Assembly (NCBI RefSeq): GCF_000282095.2
Contig: NZ_AKKC02000001.1
Coordinates: forward strand, 62,001 to 126,000
Direction of reading: 5' to 3'
Length of the DNA: 64,000 bases
Source of the DNA: Rhizobium sp. CF080
GTDB lineage: Bacteria; Pseudomonadota; Alphaproteobacteria; Rhizobiales; Rhizobiaceae
Position 1 is the first letter of the stretch. Each line of letters begins with the position of its first letter. Both the position numbers and the translations under genes were made by a program. This document shows positions 45,892 to 53,505 of this stretch, piece by piece. The notes beneath the pieces are model-generated. The model made no database searches and was not told the origin of the DNA. It was given only the letters and a program-made list of their open reading frames with translations.

Positions 45892-46656
45892 ATGTCCACA
45901 ACTCCTGAAAACCAACGCCTCGACCAGCTTCTCGTCTCGCTCAATCTCGTCGCGAGCCGGGCCCGTGCGCGCGACGCGATCTCCCGCGGCACCGTCACCG
46001 TCAACGGCCGCGTCGTCACCAAACCGAGCCTCACCTTCCCCCTCGACGCGGTTCTCACCATCGACGACCCGGCACAGGACTACGTCTCCCGCGCGGCACT
46101 CAAGCTCGTCGCGGCGCTCGATCACTTCAAGCTCGATCCGGCCGGCCATGACTGTCTCGACATCGGCGCCTCGACCGGCGGCTTTACCGAAGTGCTGATC
46201 ATGCGCGGCGCAGAGCATGTGACCTCGATCGACGTCGGCCATGGGCAGATGCACCCGCGGCTGATCGCCGATCCGCGGGTCACCAATATCGAAGGCCTCA
46301 ACGCCCGGTATCTGACTGCGGATGACTACGACGACCGCGAAATCACCTTTATCGTCTCGGACGTTTCCTTCATTTCGCTGAAGCTGGCGCTGGCACCGGC
46401 GCTCGAGCTTGCCGAACCCGGGGCGACCTGCGTGCTGCTGGTCAAGCCGCAGTTCGAGGCAGGACGCGAGGCGATCAGCAAGGCGGGGCTTCTGAAAGAA
46501 CCCGAAACGGCGCCTCAGGTCGCGGCCGAGCTTGAACGCTGGCTCGTCGAGGAAATGGGCTGGGCGAGCCTCGGGCTCATCCCCTCCCCGATCGCCGGCG
46601 GCGACGGCAACCAGGAATACCTGCTCGCAGGCCGCAAGCCCGGTGAACCCTCATGA
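45892..46656 (+). CDS. tlyA: TlyA family RNA methyltransferase
   Basis: About 254 residues. The N-terminus is an S4 RNA-binding domain (RLDQLLVSLNLVASRARARDAISRGTVTVNGRVV), followed by an FtsJ-like methyltransferase (LDIGASTGGFTEVLIMRGAEHVTSIDVGHGQMH; FIVSDVSFISLKLALAPALEL; LLVKPQFEAGRE). TlyA enzymes 2'-O-methylate ribosomal RNA; the hemolysin name is historical. The ATG at 45892 is chosen; a TTG at 45880 is possible. The gene overlaps the next methyltransferase gene by four bases. Confidence 0.93.
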   Translation: MSTTPENQRLDQLLVSLNLVASRARARDAISRGTVTVNGRVVTKPSLTFPLDAVLTIDDPAQDYVSRAALKLVAALDHFKLDPAGHDCLDIGASTGGFTEVLIMRGAEHVTSIDVGHGQMHPRLIADPRVTNIEGLNARYLTADDYDDREITFIVSDVSFISLKLALAPALELAEPGATCVLLVKPQFEAGREAISKAGLLKEPETAPQVAAELERWLVEEMGWASLGLIPSPIAGGDGNQEYLLAGRKPGEPS

Positions 46657-47897
46657 GCACGGTCACGGTGACGATCGCCAGGCTTGGCGCCCAGGGGCAC
46701 GGCATTGCCAACGGCGAAGACGGCCCGGTCTACGTGCCCTATGCGCTGCCCGGCGAAACGCTGGCGATCGCCCGCAATGGCGATCACGGCACGGTCATGT
46801 CGACCTCCAATCCGTCGCCGGACCGGGTCACGCCGCCCTGCCGCCATTTCGGACCCGATAGCGACGCCTGCGGCGGCTGTTCGCTGCAGCATCTGGCGGA
46901 TGTCCCCTACCACGCCTTCAAGCGCAACCTCGTCGTCGAAGCGCTGAGATCCAAGGGCCTGACGCCCGAGGTCGGAGAACTGGTCATCGCCCGTCCCGGC
47001 GAGCGGCGGCGAGTGGTATTTTCGGCGCGCAGGACCGAGAAGGAATTCCTGCTCGGCTTCAACCGCGCCGAGACAAACCATATCGTCTCGATCGTCGAAT
47101 GTCCGATCGCCTCGCCGGGCATCGTTGCCCGGCTCGAGGCGATCCGCGCGGTGGGCAAGGCACTGGCGACCAGCTCGGAGACGTTCCGGATCGCGGTTCT
47201 CGAAACCCTTGCCGGCCTCGACCTTGCTGCGGAAGGGCTGAAGCCGCTGGACGACAAGCAGCGGCGCACGGTGACCGAGACGGTGCTCGCGTTGAAAAGC
47301 ATCGCGCGGGTTTCCGTCAACGGCGAGATCGTCATCGAATTGCAGAAGCCGCTCGTGGATTTCGGGGGCGTCAAGGTCTCGCCGCCACCCGGCGCCTTCA
47401 CCCAGGCGACGAAACCGGCGGAAGACGCAATGGCCGAACTGGTGCTTTCGCATGTGGGCAAGGCCAAGCGGGTGATCGACCTGTTTGCCGGCTCCGGCAC
47501 GTTTTCGCTGCGGCTCGCCCGCTTGGCCAAGGTGCATGCGGTGGAAGGCGAGGAGAAGTCCGTCAAGGCGCTCGATCTTGCGGCGCGCAACACCCAGGGG
47601 CTGAAGCCGGTGTCGGTGGAGAAGCGCGACCTCTTCCGCCGGCCAATGATGGTGTCGGAACTGAAAAACTATGACGCCGTCGTCTTCGATCCGCCGCGCG
47701 CCGGTGCAGAGGTCCAGATGAAGGACCTCGCCCGTTCGAGCGTGAAGACGATCGTGGCGGTGAGCTGCAACCCTCTGACGTTTGCGCGCGACCTCAGAAT
47801 TCTCGTCGACGGGGGATACCAGATCAAGGCCGTCACGCCGATCGACCAATTCCTCTGGTCGCCGCATGTGGAGGCGGTGGCGCTGCTGCAGAAATAA
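46653..47897 (+). CDS. 23S rRNA (uracil-5-)-methyltransferase family protein (TrmA/RumA type)
   Basis: A 414-residue S-adenosylmethionine-dependent uracil methyltransferase. A small TRAM-like start (VTIARLGAQGHGIANGEDGPVYVPYALPGE) precedes a cluster of cysteines (CRHFGPDSDACGGCSLQH, then VECPIASPG) that bind [4Fe-4S]. The catalytic domain has VIDLFAGSGTFSLRLA for the cofactor, VFDPPRAGAEVQ, and VSCNPLTFARDL with the catalytic cysteine. Whether it is RlmC- or RlmD-like cannot be told by eye. It is coupled to tlyA by the ATGA overlap, as I recall in other rhizobia. Confidence 0.92.
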   Translation: MSTVTVTIARLGAQGHGIANGEDGPVYVPYALPGETLAIARNGDHGTVMSTSNPSPDRVTPPCRHFGPDSDACGGCSLQHLADVPYHAFKRNLVVEALRSKGLTPEVGELVIARPGERRRVVFSARRTEKEFLLGFNRAETNHIVSIVECPIASPGIVARLEAIRAVGKALATSSETFRIAVLETLAGLDLAAEGLKPLDDKQRRTVTETVLALKSIARVSVNGEIVIELQKPLVDFGGVKVSPPPGAFTQATKPAEDAMAELVLSHVGKAKRVIDLFAGSGTFSLRLARLAKVHAVEGEEKSVKALDLAARNTQGLKPVSVEKRDLFRRPMMVSELKNYDAVVFDPPRAGAEVQMKDLARSSVKTIVAVSCNPLTFARDLRILVDGGYQIKAVTPIDQFLWSPHVEAVALLQK

Positions 47898-47933
47898 AGG
47901 CTTCCGCACGCCCGCAACAATTGCCGGCTTGTA

Positions 47934-48302
47934 TTACCGATCTAGGTCGAGCCTTCCATTGCCGGGTACGCCCGAGCAGCGGCAGCGGCCGCCAACGCGG
48001 CCCGGTTCGGCGTTGCAGACGAAGGGGCGGCGGCGATCCATGCTCGGGGGCGGAGAGATGACGCAGACATAGCGCTGCGGGCGAGGGCGATCTCTATCGC
48101 GGTCACGGTCCCGGTCTCTGTCCCTGTCACGATCACGATCGTCATCGCGGCGAATGATGACGCCGTTCGGGCCGATGGTGACGGAAGGGCTCTGGGCGAG
48201 TTGTACCGGCTGGCTCTGCGAGGGAGACGTCAGCGTCTCGGCCTGCGCCGGCACTATTCCCAGAAGCAGTACCAGCAAGCCCGATGAAATACGATGCGCC
48301 AT
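47934..48302 (-). CDS. Small secreted protein with Asp-Arg dipeptide repeat
   Basis: A 122-residue protein. The signal peptide (LLVLLLGIVPAQA) is followed by a short linker and IGPNGVIIRRDD, nine Asp-Arg pairs, then PRPQRYVCVISPPPSMDRRRPFVCNAEPGRVGGRCRCSG. The four cysteines in the last 50 residues could make two disulfides in the periplasm. The repeat is coded by varied GAY/CGN/AGR codons, so selection on the protein is likely rather than simple slippage. GGGAGGAAAAG precedes the ATG. I know no function; rhizobial genomes contain similar short proteins. Confidence 0.75.
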   Translation of the reverse strand: MAHRISSGLLVLLLGIVPAQAETLTSPSQSQPVQLAQSPSVTIGPNGVIIRRDDDRDRDRDRDRDRDRDRDRPRPQRYVCVISPPPSMDRRRPFVCNAEPGRVGGRCRCSGVPGNGRLDLDR

Positions 48303-48386
48303 CTTTTCCTCCCGATTGATGGGGGCAATCTAGCGCTGACGTTGCGTCAAAAGAAGACGGGAACAAAAATTTCCCATGCAACACCC

Positions 48387-49145
48387 TTAACGCCGCATAA
48401 AGGCCTCGAAGGCGGCGCGCGCCTCGGCACTTTTGAGCTGCGCGGAGAAATGCATCAGCTCCTCGTCGATGCGGGCAAGCACCGCTTCGCGCGGGCCGCG
48501 CACCAGATCGCGGGCGATCTTCAGGGCCTGCGGCGGTTTCTTCGCGAGGTTTACGGCAAGAGCCAGCGTTTCGGCTTCGACCGCGTTCGGCTCGACGATC
48601 TTCCAGATCAGTCCCGCATCGAGCGCAGCCTCGGCCGAGAAACCCTCACCCGCCACCAGCATGGCAAAGGCGCGCTGGTGGCCGATGGCCTTCGGCGCCA
48701 GCAGGCTGGAAGCGGCTTCCGGCACCAGCGCCAGATCGACGAAGGGCGTCTTGAACAGGCTGCGGGCAGAAGCGACCGTCAGGTCGCAATGCATGTTCAA
48801 GGTGGTGCCGATGCCGATCGCCAGGCCGTCCACGCCCGACACCAGCGGTTTTTCGGCAAGCGCCAGCGCCTTGATGAACACGGCAGCGGCAGGCGCATCC
48901 TTCGATCCGGACATGGCATAGGTGAGGAAATCGCCCATGTCGTTGCCGGCGCAGAAGCAGCCTTCGGTGCCGAGGAAGGCGACGGCGTGCACGGCATCGT
49001 CCCTGTTCGCCTCTTCGAGCGCTTCGGTCATGCGGTTGTACATGGCCGAGGTGATGGCGTTCTTCTTTTCCGGCCGGTTGAAGCGGATCACCATGACGCC
49101 CGGCTGGGCTTCCGGACGCTCGACGAGGATGTGGTTGTCGCTCAC
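48387..49145 (-). CDS. Enoyl-CoA hydratase/isomerase family protein
   Basis: A 252-residue crotonase-fold protein: VMVIRFNRPEKKNAITSAMY near the start, GCFCAGNDMGDFL forming part of the oxyanion hole, and VDGLAIGIGTTLNMHCDLTVASARSLFKTPFVDLALVPEAASSLL with the catalytic-region glutamate. It hydrates trans-2-enoyl-CoA or a related substrate in acyl-CoA breakdown. The start is GTG, with AAGGAG before it. It follows the acyl-CoA dehydrogenase by 11 bases, so both steps (oxidation, then hydration) are produced together. Confidence 0.93.
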   Translation of the reverse strand: MSDNHILVERPEAQPGVMVIRFNRPEKKNAITSAMYNRMTEALEEANRDDAVHAVAFLGTEGCFCAGNDMGDFLTYAMSGSKDAPAAAVFIKALALAEKPLVSGVDGLAIGIGTTLNMHCDLTVASARSLFKTPFVDLALVPEAASSLLAPKAIGHQRAFAMLVAGEGFSAEAALDAGLIWKIVEPNAVEAETLALAVNLAKKPPQALKIARDLVRGPREAVLARIDEELMHFSAQLKSAEARAAFEAFMRR

Positions 49146-49156
49146 GGCTATCTCCT

Positions 49157-50950
49157 TCAGGCCAGGATCGCGCGGGCAGCTTCAAGGCTCGCGGCGCCCG
49201 AAATGACGCGGTCCTTCAGGGCCGAGGTTTCGGCGAGCAGGTTCTCGGCCATGAAGCGGCAGAGCGCGACACGCTTTTCCGGACCGCCGTTATCGGCAGC
49301 GACGAGCGCACCCTTGGCGAGATAGCAGCCGGTCAGCACCAGGCCAAACAGGCGCTGGTAAGGGGTCGCGCCAGCGAGTGCATCGGCGGTCTTGCCCGCT
49401 GCCTGAGTGTCGAGAAGCCAGCCGGTGGCAGTTTCGAGCGCGGCGATGGCGGCGCGCAGGCGGTCGCCCGTCTCGCCGAATGCCGTATTGTTGGAGGCTG
49501 TGACCTTGTCGGCGATCTCCTTCAGTTCGCCGATGAAACCGCGCACCTGGTCGCCGGAGGAAAGCGGCAGTTTTCGCGTCACGAGGTCGATCGCCTGAAT
49601 GCCGTTGGTGCCCTCGTAGATCGGCGCGATGCGGGCGTCGCGCAGGTAGCGGGCAGCCCCCGTCTCCTCGATGAAGCCCATGCCGCCATGCACCTGGATG
49701 CCGAGCGACGCGACATCGACGCCGGCGTCGGTCGCGAAGGATTTTGCGATCGGTGTCAGAAGCGCTGCGCGTTCGATCCAGTGGCGGGCCTCGTCGCCTT
49801 CGGTATGGTGAGACATGTCGATCGCGTGGGCACAGGCATAGCAGATGGCGCGCGCGCCTTGTGTCAGGGCCTTCATGGTGATCAGCGTGCGGGCGATATC
49901 CGGATGGTCGATGATCGGGCTCATGCCCGAACCCGACCAGCCGGGCGCCTTGCCCTGGGTGCGCTCCTGCGCATAGGCAACCGCCTTCTGCGTCGCGGCT
50001 TCGGCTATCGCCACGCCCTGCATGCCGACCGCGAGGCGGGCATTGTTCATCATCGTGAACATGCAGGCGAGGCCCTTATTCTCCTCGCCGATCAGCCAAC
50101 CGACCGCGCCCTTGTCTTCTTCGTTTCCGGGCGAGTATTTGCCGTCGCCATAGATCATCGTGCAGGTCGGCGAGCCGTGGATGCCGAGCTTGTGTTCGAT
50201 CGAATGGCAGAAGACGTCGTTGCGCGCTTCCAGCGATCCATCCTCGCCCACGAGAAATTTCGGGACCAGGAACAGCGAAATGCCGCGGGTGCCGGCCGGC
50301 GCATCGGGAAGCCGCGCCAGCACCAGATGGATGATGTTGTCGGCGGCGTCGTGCTCGCCCCAAGTGATGAAGATCTTCTGGCCGAAAATGCGGTAGCTGC
50401 CGTCGTCGCTGCGCTCGGCGCGGGTCTTCAGCACGCCGAGATCGGAACCGGCATGCGGCTCTGTCAGGTTCATGGTGCCGGTCCATTCGCCGGAGACCAT
50501 TTTGGCGAGGTATTTTTCCTTCAGCGCATCGCTGCCGTGGGCGACCAGCGCCTCGATCGCGCCCATGGTGAGCGTCGGGGCAAGCGCGAACGCCATGGAG
50601 GCGGAATTCCACATTTCCAACGCTGCGACGTTGAGCATATGCGGCAGGTTCTGGCCACCATAGGCTTCCGGCGCGGTCAGCCCGTTCCAGCCGCCTTCCC
50701 GCCAGTGCCGGTAGAGTTCCGGCCAGCCGTCCGGCGTTTTCACCTTGCCGTCGGTCAGGCGGGCGCCCTGCCTGTCGCCGATCTCACCGAGCGGGGCCAT
50801 TTCGTTGCCGGCAAACCGTCCCGCCTCTTCCAGGATCGCCTCGACCAGATCGGCGCTCAGATCACCGAACCTGCCGATCTCCAGGGCGTCCGAAAGGCCC
50901 GCCACGTGGTTCAGGGTGAAGGCGATCTCCTCGACCGGTGCCTTGTACAT
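49157..50950 (-). CDS. Acyl-CoA dehydrogenase (long, DmdC-like form)
   Basis: A 597-residue flavoprotein, longer than the 380-400 residues of classical enzymes, matching the group that includes 3-methylmercaptopropionyl-CoA dehydrogenase. It has MNLTEPHAGSDLGVLKTRA, GQKIFITWGEHD, CTMIYGDGKYSPG and, for FAD binding, VHGGMGFIEETGAARYLRDARI, where EGTNGIQAIDLVTRKL follows with the catalytic glutamate. The C-terminal 130 residues form an extra helical domain. The substrate may be a straight, branched or thio acyl-CoA. A MerR-like operator sits in its promoter at 51028. Confidence 0.92.
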   Translation of the reverse strand: MYKAPVEEIAFTLNHVAGLSDALEIGRFGDLSADLVEAILEEAGRFAGNEMAPLGEIGDRQGARLTDGKVKTPDGWPELYRHWREGGWNGLTAPEAYGGQNLPHMLNVAALEMWNSASMAFALAPTLTMGAIEALVAHGSDALKEKYLAKMVSGEWTGTMNLTEPHAGSDLGVLKTRAERSDDGSYRIFGQKIFITWGEHDAADNIIHLVLARLPDAPAGTRGISLFLVPKFLVGEDGSLEARNDVFCHSIEHKLGIHGSPTCTMIYGDGKYSPGNEEDKGAVGWLIGEENKGLACMFTMMNNARLAVGMQGVAIAEAATQKAVAYAQERTQGKAPGWSGSGMSPIIDHPDIARTLITMKALTQGARAICYACAHAIDMSHHTEGDEARHWIERAALLTPIAKSFATDAGVDVASLGIQVHGGMGFIEETGAARYLRDARIAPIYEGTNGIQAIDLVTRKLPLSSGDQVRGFIGELKEIADKVTASNNTAFGETGDRLRAAIAALETATGWLLDTQAAGKTADALAGATPYQRLFGLVLTGCYLAKGALVAADNGGPEKRVALCRFMAENLLAETSALKDRVISGAASLEAARAILA

Positions 50951-51027
50951 GATGCTCCTCCTCGTGGGCGCAGCTGCGCCGGCATTAATGTAACCGATTC
51001 TGCTCCGTCGGCATTCCTCATATGCTT

Positions 51028-51055
51028 TTTACGTAAACGTAAATGAACTTGTCAA
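51028..51055 (-). promoter_or_regulatory. Promoter with MerR-type operator before the acyl-CoA dehydrogenase operon
   Basis: On the minus strand TTGACA (51055-51050) is followed by 18 bases and TAAAAA (51031-51026), a fair -10. The inverted repeat TTTACGT/ACGTAAA at 51028-51043 lies across this spacer and reaches the -10. The motif resembles operators of the MerR-family regulator LiuR, which controls acyl-CoA breakdown. The site is 78 bases upstream of the dehydrogenase ATG. Confidence 0.7.
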
Positions 51056-51242
51056 CGTTCGTCGACCGGGAGCGGCGACAGCCTGGGATTGCTTGCGGCA
51101 TTCATCTTCGGCGGCATATGGATTTCCGGTCGAGGTTGAGCGGACAGGCGGCGCTGGCCGAATGACAAGTCCAAGCTACTTCTTATGCTTTAGAGAATCT
51201 TGTTGAACCAGCGTTACACAAGAGGTCTATGGAGTGTTGCCT

Positions 51243-52259
51243 ATGCTTCAAGATTCCTCGCCCATGTCCCTCATGAATCCCGCTGTCCCAGGCCTCGTCT
51301 GGGCCTATCGCTTCCATCCTGGATCGGCGCCCTGCACCCGATTGCCACTGGATGCGGCGCGCAGCGATCTCGAGGTTGAAGACGGCTTCCTGTGGCTGCA
51401 TCTCAATCTCGCCGACAACCGCGTCAACGCGTTCCTGGAAAACTTTCCGGGCCTGACGCCACCGGCCATCACGGCGCTCACCACCCACGACACACACGCC
51501 GCCGTGACGCTCGACGAGCAGCTCGTCTATGGCACGCTGGTCGATTTCCAGCGGGAGTTCGACAGCGAGACGCGCGATATCGGCTGGCTGCATTTCTTCG
51601 TCTCGGACAGGGTGATCATCACCACCCGCCTGCAGCCGTTGCGCTCGATCGACCGGGTGCGGACGGCGATCGAAAAGAACGCCTCGCGCTACAAAAGACC
51701 GATCGACGTGTTCGAGACGCTGGTCGCCGAATTCCAGCGTACGCTGATCGCGCTGGTGATGGAACTGACCGAGGAAATGAACATCATCGAGGATTTCGTC
51801 TACGACAACACGCCGCGCGACGAGAGGCGCAGGCTCGCGCCGATCAGACGGACGGTGGTCAGGCTGCACCGGCACCTGAGGACCGTGCTGACGCTGCTCA
51901 GGCGCGCGGCGGCGATCGATGACGACGAGATGCCACCCGGTTTCGACGATGCCGCCTCGCGGCTGATCGGCCGGCTGGAGGCGGCCGATCACGACGTCTA
52001 TGCACTGCAGGAACGCGCCCGGCTGCTGCACGAGGAAATCGACTCCAAGCTCTCCTCCGAGACCAACAGGCACCTCTACATCCTGTCCTTGATGACCGCC
52101 TTCCTGCTGCCGCCGACTTTAGTCACCGGCTTTTTTGGGATGAACACCTCATCGCTGCCTTTCGAGGGAAGCGGCAGCGGCACCGCCTATGCCTTCGGCC
52201 TGATCGTCATCTCGGTCCTTGCCGCCTGGTGGCTGCTGAAACGCACGGGCATTCTCTAA
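51243..52259 (+). CDS. zntB: Zinc transporter ZntB-type (CorA family)
   Basis: About 338 residues. The large cytoplasmic domain ends in two transmembrane helices: SLMTAFLLPPTLVTGFFGMN and AYAFGLIVISVLAAWWLL. The signature loop between them reads FFGMNTSSLPF, matching the GMN of CorA-like channels with the ZntB-type follow-on. ZntB is thought to take part in zinc transport; the direction is debated. ATG at 51243 after GGAG is preferred to the GTG at 51234. No metal regulator is adjacent. Confidence 0.9.
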   Translation: MLQDSSPMSLMNPAVPGLVWAYRFHPGSAPCTRLPLDAARSDLEVEDGFLWLHLNLADNRVNAFLENFPGLTPPAITALTTHDTHAAVTLDEQLVYGTLVDFQREFDSETRDIGWLHFFVSDRVIITTRLQPLRSIDRVRTAIEKNASRYKRPIDVFETLVAEFQRTLIALVMELTEEMNIIEDFVYDNTPRDERRRLAPIRRTVVRLHRHLRTVLTLLRRAAAIDDDEMPPGFDDAASRLIGRLEAADHDVYALQERARLLHEEIDSKLSSETNRHLYILSLMTAFLLPPTLVTGFFGMNTSSLPFEGSGSGTAYAFGLIVISVLAAWWLLKRTGIL

Positions 52260-52273
52260 CCGCCGGACACGCG

Positions 52274-52305
52274 AAAACCCGCCCGGTTTTGATGCCGGAC
52301 GGGTT
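52274..52305 (-). terminator. Terminator between zntB and the first BA14K gene
   Basis: AACCCGCCCGG (52276-52286) pairs with CCGGACGGGTT (52295-52305), with one mismatch. On the minus strand a run of T residues follows, so it most likely ends the BA14K transcript; it may also help end zntB. Confidence 0.65.
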
Positions 52306-52334
52306 GAATGTTGGAAAATGCCTGCCAGGCGCTC

Positions 52335-52787
52335 TTAGAAGTAGGGCGAATAGCAGGTCTGGCGCGGGCCGTAGTTCGGCTGGAACGAGTTCGAATAGGC
52401 GTCGTAGGAGCGGTAACGCTGCGAGCACCATTCGTAGTGGCGCGGATTGATATCATCCCCACCGCCATAGGCCGGAGCCGGCTCGACGTAACGCGGCTGG
52501 GCGGCGATGGCACCGCCGATCAGAGCACCGGCACCGAATGCCGCCAGCGGGAACCAGTAGCCGTTATGGCGGCGATAGCCCGGACGGTAGTCACGATAAC
52601 CGCGATGGCCGCCATACCAGCCGCCGCCATGGCGACGATATTGCACGAGGGTCACGTCGGCATTGGCGTTCGTTTCGATCCCGGCTGCCGGAGCGGCCGG
52701 CAGCGGCATGGCCTGAGCCGGCATCAGCGAGCCGGCGAGAACGGCAGCGGAGATGCCCGCGACCGCAAGCTTCTTGAAAAGCGTCAT
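52335..52787 (-). CDS. BA14K family protein (copy 1)
   Basis: About 150 residues: signal peptide LFKKLAVAGISAAVLAGSLMPAQA, a Gly/Tyr/Arg-rich stretch (YRRHGGGWYGGHRGYRDYRPGYRRH), a short hydrophobic segment FPLAAFGAGALIGGAIAA and the BA14K C-terminal HYEWCSQRYRSYDAYSNSFQPNYGPRQTC with two cysteines. The family takes its name from a Brucella immunogenic protein with lectin-like properties. ATG at 52787 after GGGGG. Its paralogue lies next door. Confidence 0.9.
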   Translation of the reverse strand: MTLFKKLAVAGISAAVLAGSLMPAQAMPLPAAPAAGIETNANADVTLVQYRRHGGGWYGGHRGYRDYRPGYRRHNGYWFPLAAFGAGALIGGAIAAQPRYVEPAPAYGGGDDINPRHYEWCSQRYRSYDAYSNSFQPNYGPRQTCYSPYF

Positions 52788-52923
52788 GTTAAGCCCCCAA
52801 ATCCCTTGGCTATGTTTCAACTTTTGCCGGCAGATTATCCTGGATATCCGGCCGAATTCAATTTCGCTGCGACCTTAGGAAATTCATCCTGAATGCGTGA
52901 TTAACATCGCTTTCGGCCAAGCA

Positions 52924-52955
52924 AACCCGGTCGCGGGATTTGCCGCAACCGGGTT
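52924..52955 (-). terminator. Hairpin after the second BA14K gene
   Basis: AACCCGGT (52924-52931) pairs with ACCGGGTT (52948-52955), with an inner GCGG/CCGC stem. On the minus strand it stands 23 bases after the stop codon; the T run after it is weak, so its role as terminator is likely but not certain. Confidence 0.5.
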
Positions 52956-52977
52956 GGTGTCGAGACGGAATACTTGC

Positions 52978-53397
52978 TTACCTGTAAGGCGAAACACAGG
53001 ACCGGCGGATACCGGCGCTCGCGACATACGTGTTGTCGGAGGGGCGGTAGGTTCGGTAGCGGCTTTCGCACCAGGCGACGTGGCGGCTGCCATAGCCTCG
53101 ATCCGCCTGGATAGCGCCGCCGATAATGGCGCCGGCACCGAATGCCGCCAGCGGGAACCAGAAGCCGTTGTAATAGCGATAGCCGGGGCGGCGGTCACGG
53201 TAACCGCGATGACCGCGGTACCAGCCGGAACGGTCACGCCGGAAGTCGCGACGGTACTGGACATTGGTGATATCACCGGCGGCCGAAATGCCGGACGGAG
53301 GAGCCGGCATCTGAATGGCCTGCGCAGGCACAAGGCCTGCAAATGTGGTCACGACAGCGACTGCCGCCGCGGTCAGACGTAGACGAAAAGCGTTCAT
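52978..53397 (-). CDS. BA14K family protein (copy 2)
   Basis: About 139 residues with signal peptide LRLTAAAVAVVTTFAGLVPAQA, a Gly/Arg/Tyr-rich segment (DRSGWYRGHRGYRDRRPGYRYYNGFWFPLAAFGAGAIIGGAI) and the C-terminal HVAWCESRYRTYRPSDNTYVASAGIRRSC. The hydrophobic stretch after FWFPLAAFGAGA is almost the same as in the first copy, which shows recent duplication. GAGGAAG before the ATG supports 53397 as start. Such proteins are thought to act at the cell surface; the role is unknown. Confidence 0.9.
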   Translation of the reverse strand: MNAFRLRLTAAAVAVVTTFAGLVPAQAIQMPAPPSGISAAGDITNVQYRRDFRRDRSGWYRGHRGYRDRRPGYRYYNGFWFPLAAFGAGAIIGGAIQADRGYGSRHVAWCESRYRTYRPSDNTYVASAGIRRSCVSPYR

Positions 53398-53505
53398 GCG
53401 GTGAGCTTCCTCATTCTGATTTTTAATCAGAAAACAACGCCACACGCAGGATTCTGTTCCTGGAAACACGCCCCGCGACGATCAACGCCGATCACGACTT
53501 GGCGA

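Noticed and set aside
48097..48150. A CRISPR-like or microsatellite repeat
   Set aside because: The bases code the Asp-Arg pairs of a secreted protein with mixed codons; there are no spacers and no constant repeat unit.
52840..52900. A possible third BA14K gene remnant between the two copies
   Set aside because: The region shows no signal peptide or cysteine motif on either strand; only the hairpin near 52924-52955 is notable.
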